64,000 nt of DNA from Anaerostipes sp. (GCA_028704435.1 JAQWFL010000016.1:1-64000), one strand, 5' to 3'; positions 40,358 to 49,959 are shown, numbered from the stretch's first letter. Notes: generated by a model not told the origin, from the sequence alone. A program made the numbers and translations.

Positions 40358-41647
40358 ATGTCAATATTGAATTTTATTATCGATAATATTTTTACACAGG
40401 CAGCAATTATTATTGCATTAATATCGTTTTTAGGATTAGTACTGCAAAAGAAACCAATAGGAACGGTTGTATCAGGAACAATGAAAACTATGCTGGGATT
40501 TCTTGTTTTAGGAGCAGGATCTGGGGTATTACAACAATCATTATTATTTTTAGGAGATATTTTTAACAAGGCCTTCGGTCTAAAGGGTGTTGTAGCTTCT
40601 ATTGAAGGAATTAATGGACAAGCAATGACAGACTTAGGTCTAGGAAGTGAGATTGCTGTTGGATTACTAGGTATCTTCATTGTCAACGTATTAATCGCAA
40701 GATTTACAAAGTTTAAATATATTTTCTTGACAGGACAAGCATTCCTTTGGGAATCCACACTTTGTATTGTATTTGGTTACTACTGTGGATTAAGAGGTGC
40801 TCCATTAATTTTAGCAGCATCAATTGTAGGTGGATGTTTTGCAACATTTATGCCAGCAATTGCACAGCCAATTGTTCGTCAAATTACAGGATCTGATGAT
40901 ATTGCTTTAGGGCATTTTTGTACCATTGGTTATATGTTTACAGCAGGAATTGCTAAAATTGTTGAAAAAGTTTCAGGAGGTAAAGGTAAATCAACGGAAG
41001 ATATTGCATTACCAGAGAGCTTAGAGTTTCTATCAGATACATACCTTTCATTAATGGTAGTTATGGTTCCGTTATATATTATTGTAGCAGCAGTTGCTGG
41101 ACCAGCAGCATGTGCAAAATATTGTGGAGATACTAACTTCATTGTCTACGCATTCTTACAAGCAATGCAATTTGTTGTTGGTGTTTATGTATTGATGTCT
41201 GGAGTTCGTATGTTATTAGCAGAAATCGTACCAGCATTTCAGGGTATTTCAATGAAACTTGTACCAAATTCAAAACCAGCATTAGATTGTCCAGTGCTTT
41301 TCCCTTATGCACCAAATGCAGTCGTTATGGGATTTGTATTTACAACCATTGGAACATTAATTGGTATGGTAGTAACTCCATTATTTGGACTTCCAGTCGT
41401 ACTACCAGGAGTGTTATCTAATTTCTTTGCAGGTGGTACTGCAGGTATCTTTGCAAATCAGGTTGGTGGAAGAAAAGGTGTTGTTGTTGGATGTATCTGT
41501 CACGGTATTTTCATCACATTCTTACCTGCAATGTTGTCGCCAATGTTAGCGGATATCGGATTTATTGGAACAACATGTACAGACGTTGATACTATTGTAA
41601 CGGCATTTGTATTTATGATTTTTAAATCAGTAGCAGGTATTTTCTAG
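40358..41647 (+). CDS. PTS IIC component (UlaA/SgaT type)
   Basis: A protein of 429 residues with about ten membrane segments (TQAAIIIALISFLGLVLQKKPIGTVVSGTMKTMLGFLVLGAGSGV at the start, GFVFTTIGTLIGMVVTPLFGLPVVLPG later). It is the membrane channel of the ascorbate-type system. The sugar imported is probably not ascorbate itself, as no UlaG lactonase or pentulose-phosphate enzymes are adjacent. Confidence 0.9.
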   Translation: MSILNFIIDNIFTQAAIIIALISFLGLVLQKKPIGTVVSGTMKTMLGFLVLGAGSGVLQQSLLFLGDIFNKAFGLKGVVASIEGINGQAMTDLGLGSEIAVGLLGIFIVNVLIARFTKFKYIFLTGQAFLWESTLCIVFGYYCGLRGAPLILAASIVGGCFATFMPAIAQPIVRQITGSDDIALGHFCTIGYMFTAGIAKIVEKVSGGKGKSTEDIALPESLEFLSDTYLSLMVVMVPLYIIVAAVAGPAACAKYCGDTNFIVYAFLQAMQFVVGVYVLMSGVRMLLAEIVPAFQGISMKLVPNSKPALDCPVLFPYAPNAVVMGFVFTTIGTLIGMVVTPLFGLPVVLPGVLSNFFAGGTAGIFANQVGGRKGVVVGCICHGIFITFLPAMLSPMLADIGFIGTTCTDVDTIVTAFVFMIFKSVAGIF

Positions 41648-41668
41648 GATAAGTTTGGAGGAACCCAA

Positions 41669-42055
41669 ATGGGACTTTTTAGAAGAAAGAAGAAAAAGGA
41701 AACTGTGCCAAAAGAGACAGTTCCAGCAGTAAATAAAGAAGAGATGCTTGTCAGGGCACAAGAACTTGAAAAAGATTTAAGTTCCTTAAATGGGAAAGAA
41801 AGAATCAACTGTTTAAATGAACTTGGATCTTTGTATTATCAGGCAGGAGAAGATGACAAGGCAATTGAAAAATACGAGATTAGTATTGATGAGAGCAAAA
41901 GTCTAGGAAAGGCTTATACAGATTTATTAAAACTCTATAATGTAAAACGACAAGAAGCAGCAGAGGCGAAAAACGATGCCTTAACAAAAGAGTATTTGGA
42001 TAAGATTTCTTATTTGATGCAATTATCAAAAGACGTAATACGTGGAAAAGTATAA
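41669..42055 (+). CDS. small TPR-like protein of the PTS operon
   Basis: A protein of 128 residues: a very basic start (MGLFRRKKKKE) and a helical repeat (LNELGSLYYQAGEDDKAIEKYEISIDESKSLGKAYTDLLKLY) resembling one or two TPR units. It is located between IIC and the aldolase, 12 bp before the latter. Probably a scaffold or partner; role unknown. Confidence 0.65.
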   Translation: MGLFRRKKKKETVPKETVPAVNKEEMLVRAQELEKDLSSLNGKERINCLNELGSLYYQAGEDDKAIEKYEISIDESKSLGKAYTDLLKLYNVKRQEAAEAKNDALTKEYLDKISYLMQLSKDVIRGKV

Positions 42056-42067
42056 AAGGAGACAGAC

Positions 42068-42913
42068 ATGTACAAAAATTTAATTAATTTATTTAAAGAA
42101 AACGAGGGAAAAGGAGCTGTTGGAGCATTTAATTTACATTGTTTTGAAATGCTTCCATCAATGATTCATGCAGCAGAAAAACTAGAAGTACCGGTTATCA
42201 TTCAAACTTCTTTAGGAACAGCTCAATATATAGGGTTTAAACCGTTAATTGCAGCTGTAAAGGCATTAGCCCAAGAATCTTCTTGCAGTGTTGCATTGCA
42301 TATGGATCACTGTAAAGATATTGATGCTTTAAAGGAAGCAATTGACTTAGGATATTCTTCTGTAATGTATGATGGTTCTGCACTTTCAATTGAAGAAAAT
42401 ATCAAAAACACAAAGGAAGTTGTAGCTTATGCTCATGCAAATGGAGTATCTGTAGAAGGAGAAATCGGATCTATTGGTGGAGCAGAAGAAGGCGTTGTTG
42501 TGGAAAAAGATGCAGCGATGTATACAAAGCCAGAAGATGCACTTCATTATGTAGCTGAGACTGGAGTTGATGCACTTGCTGTTTCCATTGGAACAACTCA
42601 TGGACAGTTTAAATCAAAAGCGAAAATCAACTATGAACTTTTAACAGAATTAAAAGCAAAATTAGGTGATACAGGGTTGGTTCTTCATGGAGGAACTGGA
42701 GTGTCTGATGAAGATATGAAACGCTGTGTACGTGAAGGAATGAAGAAAATTAATGTCGGAACTGAACTTAACAAATCATATATTGAAGTTGTAAGCAAAA
42801 CATTTACAGCAGATGATGTTACACCATTAACATCATTAAGAGGACTTTTAGCACCTGCAAATGAGAGAATTGCTGAAATTATCACAGATAAAGCATCATT
42901 ATTTAAATTATAA
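42068..42913 (+). CDS. class II fructose/tagatose-bisphosphate-type aldolase
   Basis: A Zn-dependent aldolase of 281 residues. Metal ligands are in ALHMDHCKD, the Glu of SVEGEIGSIGG, and the His residues of IGTTHGQF and VLHGGTGVSDED. It cleaves a ketose 1-phosphate or 1,6-bisphosphate to DHAP plus an aldehyde. It likely takes the product of the ascorbate-type PTS and PfkB kinase in the same operon. Confidence 0.9.
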   Translation: MYKNLINLFKENEGKGAVGAFNLHCFEMLPSMIHAAEKLEVPVIIQTSLGTAQYIGFKPLIAAVKALAQESSCSVALHMDHCKDIDALKEAIDLGYSSVMYDGSALSIEENIKNTKEVVAYAHANGVSVEGEIGSIGGAEEGVVVEKDAAMYTKPEDALHYVAETGVDALAVSIGTTHGQFKSKAKINYELLTELKAKLGDTGLVLHGGTGVSDEDMKRCVREGMKKINVGTELNKSYIEVVSKTFTADDVTPLTSLRGLLAPANERIAEIITDKASLFKL

Positions 42914-42944
42914 TCATATCATCATTATACATATCAAATCTTAG

Positions 42945-42988
42945 AACAGGCGGAGACACTCTTACGGGAATGCTCTGCCCGTTTTTAT
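42945..42988 (+). terminator. terminator after the class II aldolase
   Basis: AACAGGCGGAGACA pairs imperfectly with TGCTCTGCCCGTT, followed by TTTT. It probably gives partial readthrough into the kinase genes. Confidence 0.6.
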
Positions 42989-43014
42989 CATTGTAAATTG
43001 TGAAAGGAGTAGGT

Positions 43015-43620
43015 GTGAAAAAAACAATTATATTGCTTGCTGGATATCCAGCGACTGGAAAATCATATTTATGTAATAAAATCCTAGAACAGAATCATGA
43101 TTTTGAAGTGTTGTCCCAGGATGAAATGAAAGAAAAATTATGGGATGAATATGGATTTAACAACATGGAAGAAAAAAATGAGTTAGAAAAAAAGAGTTGG
43201 AATCAATACTATGAAGTTATGGATCAAAAAATGAAAGATGGAATTTTTTTGATTTCAGATTATCCATTCAGTGATAAGCAAAAGGATAAAATTGCAACAG
43301 TTGCAAAAAAAAATAAATATCAAGTCATCACCATTCGTTTGACGGGAGATATAGAATTTTTATATAATCGTTCCAAAGGACGTGATTTAGATTCAAGTCG
43401 GCATTTAGGACATTTAGTCAGTTGCTATCACAAGGGTGATATTTTGGAAGATCGAAGTAAGGCAGACTGTATTGTGACAAAAGAGATATTTTTTGATCGT
43501 TGTATGAACAGAGGATATGATAAATTTCAGTTAGGAAAGCTCATAGAGATAGATGTTACAGATATTAGAAAGATTAATTATCCGCAGATTTTAAAGGAAT
43601 TAGCAGCAATGTTGGAATAA
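43015..43620 (+). CDS. P-loop kinase (AAA_33-like)
   Basis: A protein of 201 residues with Walker A in LLAGYPATGKSYLCNKI and no other large domain. It resembles small-molecule or polynucleotide 5'-kinases of the Zeta-toxin/AAA_33 type. GTG 43015 after AAAGGAG is preferred. Its position in the sugar operon suggests phosphorylation of a sugar or sugar acid. Confidence 0.75.
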   Translation: MKKTIILLAGYPATGKSYLCNKILEQNHDFEVLSQDEMKEKLWDEYGFNNMEEKNELEKKSWNQYYEVMDQKMKDGIFLISDYPFSDKQKDKIATVAKKNKYQVITIRLTGDIEFLYNRSKGRDLDSSRHLGHLVSCYHKGDILEDRSKADCIVTKEIFFDRCMNRGYDKFQLGKLIEIDVTDIRKINYPQILKELAAMLE

Positions 43621-43636
43621 TAAAAGGAGAATTATT

Positions 43637-44530
43637 ATGTGTATTTTTTGTATTGGACAATCGGCTTATGACATTATTATTCCGATGACGGAACCAATTG
43701 TGGAGAATCGAAAATATAGAATTACAGAGCAGTTTGAGTGTGGGGGAGGCCCGGCTCTGAATGCTAGTTTTTTGATTGCAAAATGGGGAGCACCAGTTCA
43801 GTTAATCAGTCGAATTGGGGATGATGAGTACGGAGAACGAATAAAGAAAGTCCTAGAGGAACAGAAAGTTGGGCTTGATTATCTCATCCCAGACAAGAAG
43901 ATTAAAACTCCATATAGTTTTATATTCTCTAATAAGGGGAATGGAAGCCGAACATTATTTAATTTTCCAGGCGAGTTAGAAGAAGTTGTTTTTTCTATGC
44001 CAGAAGAGAATGTGGATGTCATTTTAAGTGATGGACATGAGCCTGAAATAACTTTGCAGGCAGTTAAGAAATACAAAAATGCAGTTTCCATTATAGATGC
44101 AGGAACTTATAGGGAAAGTACATACAAGGTAGCAAAGGAAGTAGATTATATTGTGTGCTCTGAGGATTTTGCAAAGCAGTACACAGGAAAAGTGATTAAC
44201 TTACAAAACTCGGAGAGTTATGAAAAGATATTTAAAGAGGTTGAGAAGATTAATCATAAGAATGTGGTGATTACATTAGGAAGTCGGGGACTTCTTTATA
44301 GGCAGGATGGGAAAATTAAGCATTTTCCTGCTTATGAGGTAAATACCGTAGATACTAATGGAGCTGGAGATGTTTTCCATGGAGCGTTTGCCTATGGAGT
44401 ATACAAAAAAATGAAACTGATTGATATTTTGAAAATAAGCTCTATGGCAGCAGCGATATCTACGGAATCCTTGGGGGCTCAGACGTCTATACCCAAGTTA
44501 CAGACGGTAATAGATTCAATTAATAGTTGA
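43637..44530 (+). CDS. PfkB-family carbohydrate kinase
   Basis: A protein of 297 residues. Substrate-binding GGGPALNAS near residue 37 and the catalytic motif VDTNGAGDVFHGAFAYG near 235 are intact. It phosphorylates a sugar or sugar phosphate, perhaps making the bisphosphate used by the class II aldolase. It follows the P-loop kinase by 16 bp. A strong terminator lies downstream. Confidence 0.9.
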   Translation: MCIFCIGQSAYDIIIPMTEPIVENRKYRITEQFECGGGPALNASFLIAKWGAPVQLISRIGDDEYGERIKKVLEEQKVGLDYLIPDKKIKTPYSFIFSNKGNGSRTLFNFPGELEEVVFSMPEENVDVILSDGHEPEITLQAVKKYKNAVSIIDAGTYRESTYKVAKEVDYIVCSEDFAKQYTGKVINLQNSESYEKIFKEVEKINHKNVVITLGSRGLLYRQDGKIKHFPAYEVNTVDTNGAGDVFHGAFAYGVYKKMKLIDILKISSMAAAISTESLGAQTSIPKLQTVIDSINS

Positions 44531-44605
44531 TTATACTAGATGTTGGGATTATGATAAGAGTGGACAAGGCAAATATGTGTTTGTTCAAAATGATATATGC
44601 ATGGG

Positions 44606-44649
44606 AAAGAGTCAAAACATTACGACAGATGTTTTGGCTCTTTCTTTTT
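44606..44649 (+). terminator. terminator at the end of the first sugar operon
   Basis: AAAGAGTCAAAACAT pairs with ATGTTTTGGCTCTTT, followed by CTTTTTG. It divides the cluster into two operons. Confidence 0.9.
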
Positions 44650-44670
44650 GTCTAGAATTTTATTGAGGAC

Positions 44671-44756
44671 AAATTGCATAAATTTTAATACAAAATATGT
44701 GCAATTTGCTAGTTTTGTAACTTTCTATTGCATAAAAAAATAGATTCGTATATTAT
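44671..44756 (+). promoter_or_regulatory. promoter and 37-bp palindromic operator of the second sugar operon
   Basis: AAATTGCATAAATTTT and CAAAATATGTGCAATTT form a 37-bp dyad at 44671-44707. A promoter follows, TTGCAT (44728-44733), 17 bp, TATTAT (44751-44756). TTGCATAAA is also the operator half-site, recurring as TTGCACAAA at about 44828. This is the size and layout expected for a SorC/DeoR-type regulator such as 51306. Confidence 0.7.
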
Positions 44757-44859
44757 AAGAGTGAGCAAAGTAACATATGACGTGCAAATGAACAGAACGA
44801 AAAACAACAATGTGTTTCGTAAGAGGAATTGCACAAACCTGATAGGAGGAGAAAAGAAT

Positions 44860-45771
44860 ATGGAATATGTAAAGATGGCAGATAATCTTGAGTATTCAAG
44901 AGTTGTACTTGGATTTTGGAGGCTTATGGACTGGGGATTATCCACAGATGAATTGATTAAATATTTGGAAGAATGCATGGATATGGGAATTACAACCATG
45001 GATCATGCAGATATCTATGGCAATTACATGGTGGAAGAAAGATTTGGAGAAGCTTTAAAGAAAAGACCAGATTTAAGAAATAAAATGCAGATTATTTCAA
45101 AGTGTGGAATCGTATATAAGGATTATCCAGTAACAGAAACCCATAAAGCCAGAGTGAAGTATTATGACTACAGCAAAAAACATATCAAGGGACAGGTTGA
45201 AAAATCTCTTCAATATATGGGGATTGACACCTTAGATACATTGTTATTACACAGACCAAGTCCTTTTATGGATTGTGGCGAAATTGCAGCAGCCTTTGAT
45301 GAATTAAAAGCAGAGGGAAAAGTCAGAACTTTTGGGGTGTCAAACTTCTTACCAGATGAATTTAGATTATTAAAATCCTACTTGAATACCCCACTTATTA
45401 CGAATCAAGTGGAACTATCACCACTTCGGATGGGAAATATGGAAAATGGAGTTATAAATCTTTGTATGGAAGAGAGAATTCATCCAATGCTTTGGTCACC
45501 ACTTGCAGGTGGAAGGATCTTCACTGGAGATGGAGAAGAGGAAGTTCGGTTAAGAGAAACTCTAGAAATTATTAGAGAAGAAATCGGAGCAGAAGATATT
45601 GACGAAGTCGCATTTGCATGGTTGTTTTCACATCCGGCTGGATTAATTCCAATTACGGGTTCAGGAGAAATTGGACTTGCATCTAGACCAATAAAGGCAT
45701 TGGAATATCATTTGACACCAGAGCAATGGTATATGGTTTGGACAGCAGTAAAGGGACATAAAGTACCATAA
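44860..45771 (+). CDS. aldo/keto reductase
   Basis: A TIM-barrel NADPH-dependent oxidoreductase of 303 residues. The catalytic Asp and Tyr are in MDHADIYGNY, Lys in IISKCGI and His in LLLHRPSP; the cofactor end carries ITGSGEIGLASR. It resembles the YdhF group. ATG 44860 after GGAGGAG replaces the long upstream track start. First gene of the second sugar operon, probably reducing or oxidising a sugar-derived aldehyde. Confidence 0.9.
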   Translation: MEYVKMADNLEYSRVVLGFWRLMDWGLSTDELIKYLEECMDMGITTMDHADIYGNYMVEERFGEALKKRPDLRNKMQIISKCGIVYKDYPVTETHKARVKYYDYSKKHIKGQVEKSLQYMGIDTLDTLLLHRPSPFMDCGEIAAAFDELKAEGKVRTFGVSNFLPDEFRLLKSYLNTPLITNQVELSPLRMGNMENGVINLCMEERIHPMLWSPLAGGRIFTGDGEEEVRLRETLEIIREEIGAEDIDEVAFAWLFSHPAGLIPITGSGEIGLASRPIKALEYHLTPEQWYMVWTAVKGHKVP

Positions 45772-45826
45772 AAAAGAAAAGTAAGTAATAAAACAAAAAA
45801 CATATATAACAGAAAGGGAAAACATT

Positions 45827-46573
45827 ATGAAACCAACAAGAAAAATCGAATACAAATTTTCAGGAGCAGTTACTGTGCAAGACATTGCAAACTTAATGGA
45901 TCACTCTAATTTACAACCACAACTAACAATTCAGGATACAATTGACTGCTGCACCATGGCAAAGAAATACAACTGTATTTCATGTTGTGTCAGACCATCT
46001 GATATTGAAATCACAAAAAAAGAATTAGAAGGAACAGACATTATTATTACCACTGTTATCGGATTTCCTCATGGAACATGTACAACAGAAACAAAGGTGT
46101 TTGAAACAAAGGATGCTTTAGAAAAAGGCGCCGATGAAGTTGATATGGTAATGAATATTGGACGTTTCAAAAGTGGAGATTACGACTATGTAGAAAAAGA
46201 TATTAAGGAAGTTGCAGATGCAGCTCATGAAGGTGGAGTAAAGTTAAAAGTTATTCTTGAAAATGCATTTTTGACAGATGAAGAGAAAGTAAAAGCATGC
46301 CAGATTTGTGAAAGAGCAGGTGCAGACTTTACAAAGACATCAACAGGATATGCACCATCAGGATCGACACTGGAAGATTTAAAATTAATGAGAGCAAATA
46401 CAAAACCAGAAATGCAGGTAAAAGCAGCTGGAGGTATTAGAACCTTAGATGATACCCTAGCTGTCATGGCAACGGGAACTGTCCGCGTGGGGACTCGTTC
46501 CACAGAAGCAATTTTAAAAGAAGCAGTGGAAAGAGAAAAAGAAGGAACACTTGTAATTCCAGAAAATGTATAG
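45827..46573 (+). CDS. second DeoC-family aldolase
   Basis: A protein of 248 residues with a longer N-terminus than the 36739 copy. The Schiff-base Lys is in DFTKTSTGYAPSGST and the second Lys in VKAAGGIRTLDD. It is only moderately similar to the first DeoC, so it may act on a different phosphorylated deoxy- or hydroxy-sugar. It is co-directional with the galactitol-type PTS. Confidence 0.88.
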   Translation: MKPTRKIEYKFSGAVTVQDIANLMDHSNLQPQLTIQDTIDCCTMAKKYNCISCCVRPSDIEITKKELEGTDIIITTVIGFPHGTCTTETKVFETKDALEKGADEVDMVMNIGRFKSGDYDYVEKDIKEVADAAHEGGVKLKVILENAFLTDEEKVKACQICERAGADFTKTSTGYAPSGSTLEDLKLMRANTKPEMQVKAAGGIRTLDDTLAVMATGTVRVGTRSTEAILKEAVEREKEGTLVIPENV

Positions 46574-46588
46574 AAGAGGGTGATATAA

Positions 46589-46888
46589 ATGAAGCAAATT
46601 TCGTTGCTGCTCACAGGAGGAATGAAACAAGAGAAAGCAGAAAAGATTATGGGTGAGTTAAAAGAAGAGTTACAAAAGAAGCAGATTGAAGCCCAAGTGA
46701 GCTTTGTAAACCTATTCGAGAATTCTGATTTATCTGGATATAGTGACAGTATTGATTTGATTATTAATGTTGGGACAGGAACCTTGGATACAAATCTTCC
46801 AGTTGTTGGAGGGCTTGGATTACTCTATGGATATTTAAGTACGACAGAATTATACAGTGAGATTGAGTCAAGAGTGGTAGAGCAGTAG
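46589..46888 (+). CDS. small IIB-like protein without the active cysteine
   Basis: A protein of 99 residues. Its start KQISLLLTGGMKQEKAEKIM occupies the place of a IIB P-loop, but TGG replaces CGSG. The later NVGTGTLDTNLPVVGGLGLLYG is glycine-rich. I suspect a PTS-derived regulator or assembly partner. Not firmly recognised. Confidence 0.5.
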   Translation: MKQISLLLTGGMKQEKAEKIMGELKEELQKKQIEAQVSFVNLFENSDLSGYSDSIDLIINVGTGTLDTNLPVVGGLGLLYGYLSTTELYSEIESRVVEQ

Positions 46889-46907
46889 TAGATAGAAAGG
46901 AAAAGTT

Positions 46908-47387
46908 ATGGGAGAAATATTTCGCAGTGATTTAGTATGGCTTGATGATGAATTTGATTCAAAAGAAGAATTTTATGAGACAATCGGTGATCGATTATAT
47001 AACAAGGGATTAGTAGAAAAAGACTTTGGGCAAGCCTTAATAAAAAGAGAAGAAGTGTATCCAACTGGATTAAAAACAGAAGCTTATGAGGTTGCCATTC
47101 CACACACAGATGTGAAATATGTAAAGGAAGCAAGTATTTCTTTTGTAAGATTTAAAAAACCGATTTCATATTCCCATATGGGGGATCCAGAAGTAAAAGT
47201 TAATGCAAAGTTTGCATTTGTTCTTGGTGTTAAAGTTCCTCATCAACAAGTGGAAGTGCTCAGTACTCTAGTTGCCCTTATCTCAGACGAAAAAGAAATG
47301 AGTAAATTTGAGAAAATAGATTCTACAGAGGAGATTAGCAAAGAGTTAAATCGTTTCTTTGATGAGAGAATTGATTTACGTGTGTAA
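46908..47387 (+). CDS. PTS IIA component (galactitol type)
   Basis: A protein of 159 residues with the phospho-His in EVAIPHTDVKYVK. It resembles GatA. It lies 20 bp after the small IIB-like gene and feeds the IIB at 47455. Confidence 0.88.
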   Translation: MGEIFRSDLVWLDDEFDSKEEFYETIGDRLYNKGLVEKDFGQALIKREEVYPTGLKTEAYEVAIPHTDVKYVKEASISFVRFKKPISYSHMGDPEVKVNAKFAFVLGVKVPHQQVEVLSTLVALISDEKEMSKFEKIDSTEEISKELNRFFDERIDLRV

Positions 47388-47454
47388 AAAATAACTTTGA
47401 AACGAAGCAATCAGTAATGTTCATGGGAACATATAAAAAGAAAGGAGCCCAGCT

Positions 47455-47751
47455 ATGAAAACTTATCGTATTTTAGTTGCATGTGGAAGTGGAATTGCAA
47501 CGAGTACAGTCATTGCAACAAGAGTAAAAGAGGTATGTGAAGCTAATGGTTATAAGGTAAATGTACAACAAGTAAAGGTGACAGAGGTTGAAGGTATTGC
47601 AAATGATTTTGATCTAATTGTTGCAAGTACAAGAGTTCCAGAAACAGTGAAAACACCATATGTCTTTGCCATTAATTATCTAACAGGAATTAATAAAGAA
47701 GGCGTTGATGCAGAAGTATTAGCAGAGTTAAAGAAATTAAAGGAATCATAA
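47455..47751 (+). CDS. PTS IIB component (galactitol type)
   Basis: A protein of 98 residues with the active Cys in LVACGSGIATSTVIATRV, the GatB motif. AAAGGAG precedes the ATG. Confidence 0.9.
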   Translation: MKTYRILVACGSGIATSTVIATRVKEVCEANGYKVNVQQVKVTEVEGIANDFDLIVASTRVPETVKTPYVFAINYLTGINKEGVDAEVLAELKKLKES

Positions 47752-47779
47752 AAACTACATAGAGAAAGGAAAAAGATAT

Positions 47780-49024
47780 ATGTTTATACTTAATTTTATT
47801 TTAGATTGTGGAGCTTCTGTTATGTTGCCTATCATCATCTTTATACTAGGTGTTATTATGGGGGCAGGAGTAAGCAAAGCCTTTAAATCAGGTATTACAA
47901 TTGGTATTGGATTTACTGGAATTGGATTGGTAACAGGGTTATTGTCTGACCAGCTAGGACCAGTTGCCCAGCAGATGACAGAAAGACTTGGATTGCATAT
48001 GGACATCATTGATATTGGATGGCCAGCAATGTCATCTATTACATGGGCATGGAGTGCAGCGGGATTAATGATTCCAATCTGTCTAATTGTAAATGTTGTT
48101 TTATTAGCATTGAAATTAACAAAAACTATGAACGTAGATATTTGGAACTATTGGCAGTTCGCATTTGTTGGAGCTGCGGTATCAGTGGTAACGGGGAGTA
48201 TTCCAATTGGATTGGTTGCAGGTGCTTTAATCTCAGCATTAGCCTTAATCCTAGCTGACTTTACACAACCTTATATTGAAAAATTCTTTAATATGCCGGG
48301 TATTTCATTCCCTCATTTAACAGCACTGGGATGTTTGCCAGTTGTTTATCCATTAGTGTGGATTCTTGATCGTATTCCAGGAATTAACAAGATTGATATT
48401 AATGCAGATAGTTTGAGAAAGAAATTTGGTATCTTTGGAGAACCAATGATGATGGGGCTGATTATTGGTTTTATTCTAGCAATCCTTGCAGGTTCAAAAC
48501 CGCAGGTTATTTTACAGACAGGGATTGGATTAGCAGCAGTTATGTATTTAATGCCTAAGATGGTAGCCTGCTTAATGGAAGGGTTAATGCCAATTTCTCA
48601 AGCAGCACAAGAATTAATGAGTAAACGCTTTCAGGGAAGAGAAATCTTTATTGGATTGGATGCAGCGGTTTCTCTTGGGGATCCGTCTGTAATCGCAGTT
48701 GGTTTAGTACTTGTGCCAATCACAATTGCATTAGCAGTTATCATGCCAGGAAATAGAATTTTACCATTTGCAGATTTAGCTGTAATTCCTTATATTGTTT
48801 GTTTATTTACTGCAATGTGTAGAGGAAATATCTTCCGAGCACTCCTGGTGGGAACGGTAGTCATGGCGTTGGTATTATTAATGGCTTCAACGCTGGGACC
48901 AATCGAAACACCTTTAGCTGTTGCTGCGGGAGTTAAGATTCCATCTGGAGCAACATTAATTGGTAACTTGGATCGAGCAAATATATTAACATGGCTGTTC
49001 ATTAAGATATCATCGTTATTCTAA
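47780..49024 (+). CDS. PTS IIC component (galactitol type)
   Basis: A protein of 414 residues with about ten membrane segments (LPIIIFILGVIMGAGVSKAFKSGITIGIGFTGIGLV at the start, GNLDRANILTWLFIK near the end). It resembles GatC. It is the channel of the second PTS; its polyol or sugar is unknown. Confidence 0.9.
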   Translation: MFILNFILDCGASVMLPIIIFILGVIMGAGVSKAFKSGITIGIGFTGIGLVTGLLSDQLGPVAQQMTERLGLHMDIIDIGWPAMSSITWAWSAAGLMIPICLIVNVVLLALKLTKTMNVDIWNYWQFAFVGAAVSVVTGSIPIGLVAGALISALALILADFTQPYIEKFFNMPGISFPHLTALGCLPVVYPLVWILDRIPGINKIDINADSLRKKFGIFGEPMMMGLIIGFILAILAGSKPQVILQTGIGLAAVMYLMPKMVACLMEGLMPISQAAQELMSKRFQGREIFIGLDAAVSLGDPSVIAVGLVLVPITIALAVIMPGNRILPFADLAVIPYIVCLFTAMCRGNIFRALLVGTVVMALVLLMASTLGPIETPLAVAAGVKIPSGATLIGNLDRANILTWLFIKISSLF

Positions 49025-49027
49025 GTT

Positions 49028-49063
49028 AGAAAGAGGCCTGTGTGAAGCAGACCTCTTTCTTTC
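49028..49063 (+). terminator. terminator after the IIC gene
   Basis: AGAAAGAGG-CCTG and CAG-ACCTCTTTCT form a 9-12 bp stem followed by TTC. It lies just ahead of the DUF89 gene, so that gene is probably read by partial readthrough. Confidence 0.65.
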
Positions 49064-49078
49064 ATGTTAGGAGGAAGT

Positions 49079-49942
49079 ATGGAATTAGAAGCACAGTGCG
49101 TACGTTGTTTAGAGCAGAAAGAACAGGTTCGAGCGGCTCAAATTGAAGATAAGAAACTTCAAAAAAAGTATCTTACAGAAATAAAAGAAATTATAGATAA
49201 AAAACTATATCACTCTCCACCAGAATATCTAGATGCTTTTAGTCAAATTTTCATGGAAAAATACGGGGAAGTTCCTTCCTATGGAGAATTAAAAACAAAA
49301 TATAATAAATTCTTATTACAAGAGAAAGAAGAAATTATAAGATTAATTAAGGAATCGAAGGATACATTTAAGGCAGCAATTCAAGCGGCTCAGGCTGGAA
49401 ACTATATTGATTTTATTGCAATGAATGGAATTAGCGAGGAGAAACTAAAAAAACTACTCTTAAATTTCAAGGATAAAGATTTTGATATGCAAATATACGA
49501 AAGTTTTAAAAAAGATTTAAATAGAGCAAAAAATGTAGTTTATTTTACAGATAATTGTGGCGAAATTGTTCTTGATAAGATTTTGATTCAAATAATACAG
49601 AAGAAATATCCACAGATTAATGTTGATGTTATTGTCAGGGGAAGCGAGGTAGGCAATGATGTGACCATGGAAGATGCCATGGAAGTTAGGTTGGATGAGG
49701 TGGCACAGGTTATAGGAAATGGTACCACCATTGCGGGGACTTGCCTGCATAGACTGCCAAAAAGAGTAAGTCAAATTGTAGATAATGCGGATGTTATAAT
49801 AGCAAAGGGACAGGGAAACTATGAGACACTTAATGGCTGTGGAAAGAACATTTATTATTTATTTTTATGTAAATGTAATTATTTTATAGAAAAATTTAAT
49901 ACTGAATATCTTGCACCAGTCTTTTGTAAAGAAAGAAAATGA
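49079..49942 (+). CDS. DUF89 (damage-control phosphatase) family protein
   Basis: A protein of 287 residues. The N-terminal CVRCLEQ pair marks the CxxC-bearing subfamily. The metal-site core reads VYFTDNCGEIVLDKIL and later IAKGQGNYETL. Family members are metal-dependent phosphatases that remove side-product sugar phosphates such as fructose 1-phosphate. ATG 49079 after AGGAGG. Next to a glycerol-1-phosphate dehydrogenase, it may dephosphorylate a by-product of this pathway. Confidence 0.85.
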   Translation: MELEAQCVRCLEQKEQVRAAQIEDKKLQKKYLTEIKEIIDKKLYHSPPEYLDAFSQIFMEKYGEVPSYGELKTKYNKFLLQEKEEIIRLIKESKDTFKAAIQAAQAGNYIDFIAMNGISEEKLKKLLLNFKDKDFDMQIYESFKKDLNRAKNVVYFTDNCGEIVLDKILIQIIQKKYPQINVDVIVRGSEVGNDVTMEDAMEVRLDEVAQVIGNGTTIAGTCLHRLPKRVSQIVDNADVIIAKGQGNYETLNGCGKNIYYLFLCKCNYFIEKFNTEYLAPVFCKERK

Positions 49943-49959
49943 AAGGAGCAGCAACTGAT

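Noticed and set aside
43000-43014. GTG 43000 start for the P-loop kinase
   Set aside because: It overlaps the AAAGGAG ribosome site that fits GTG 43015.
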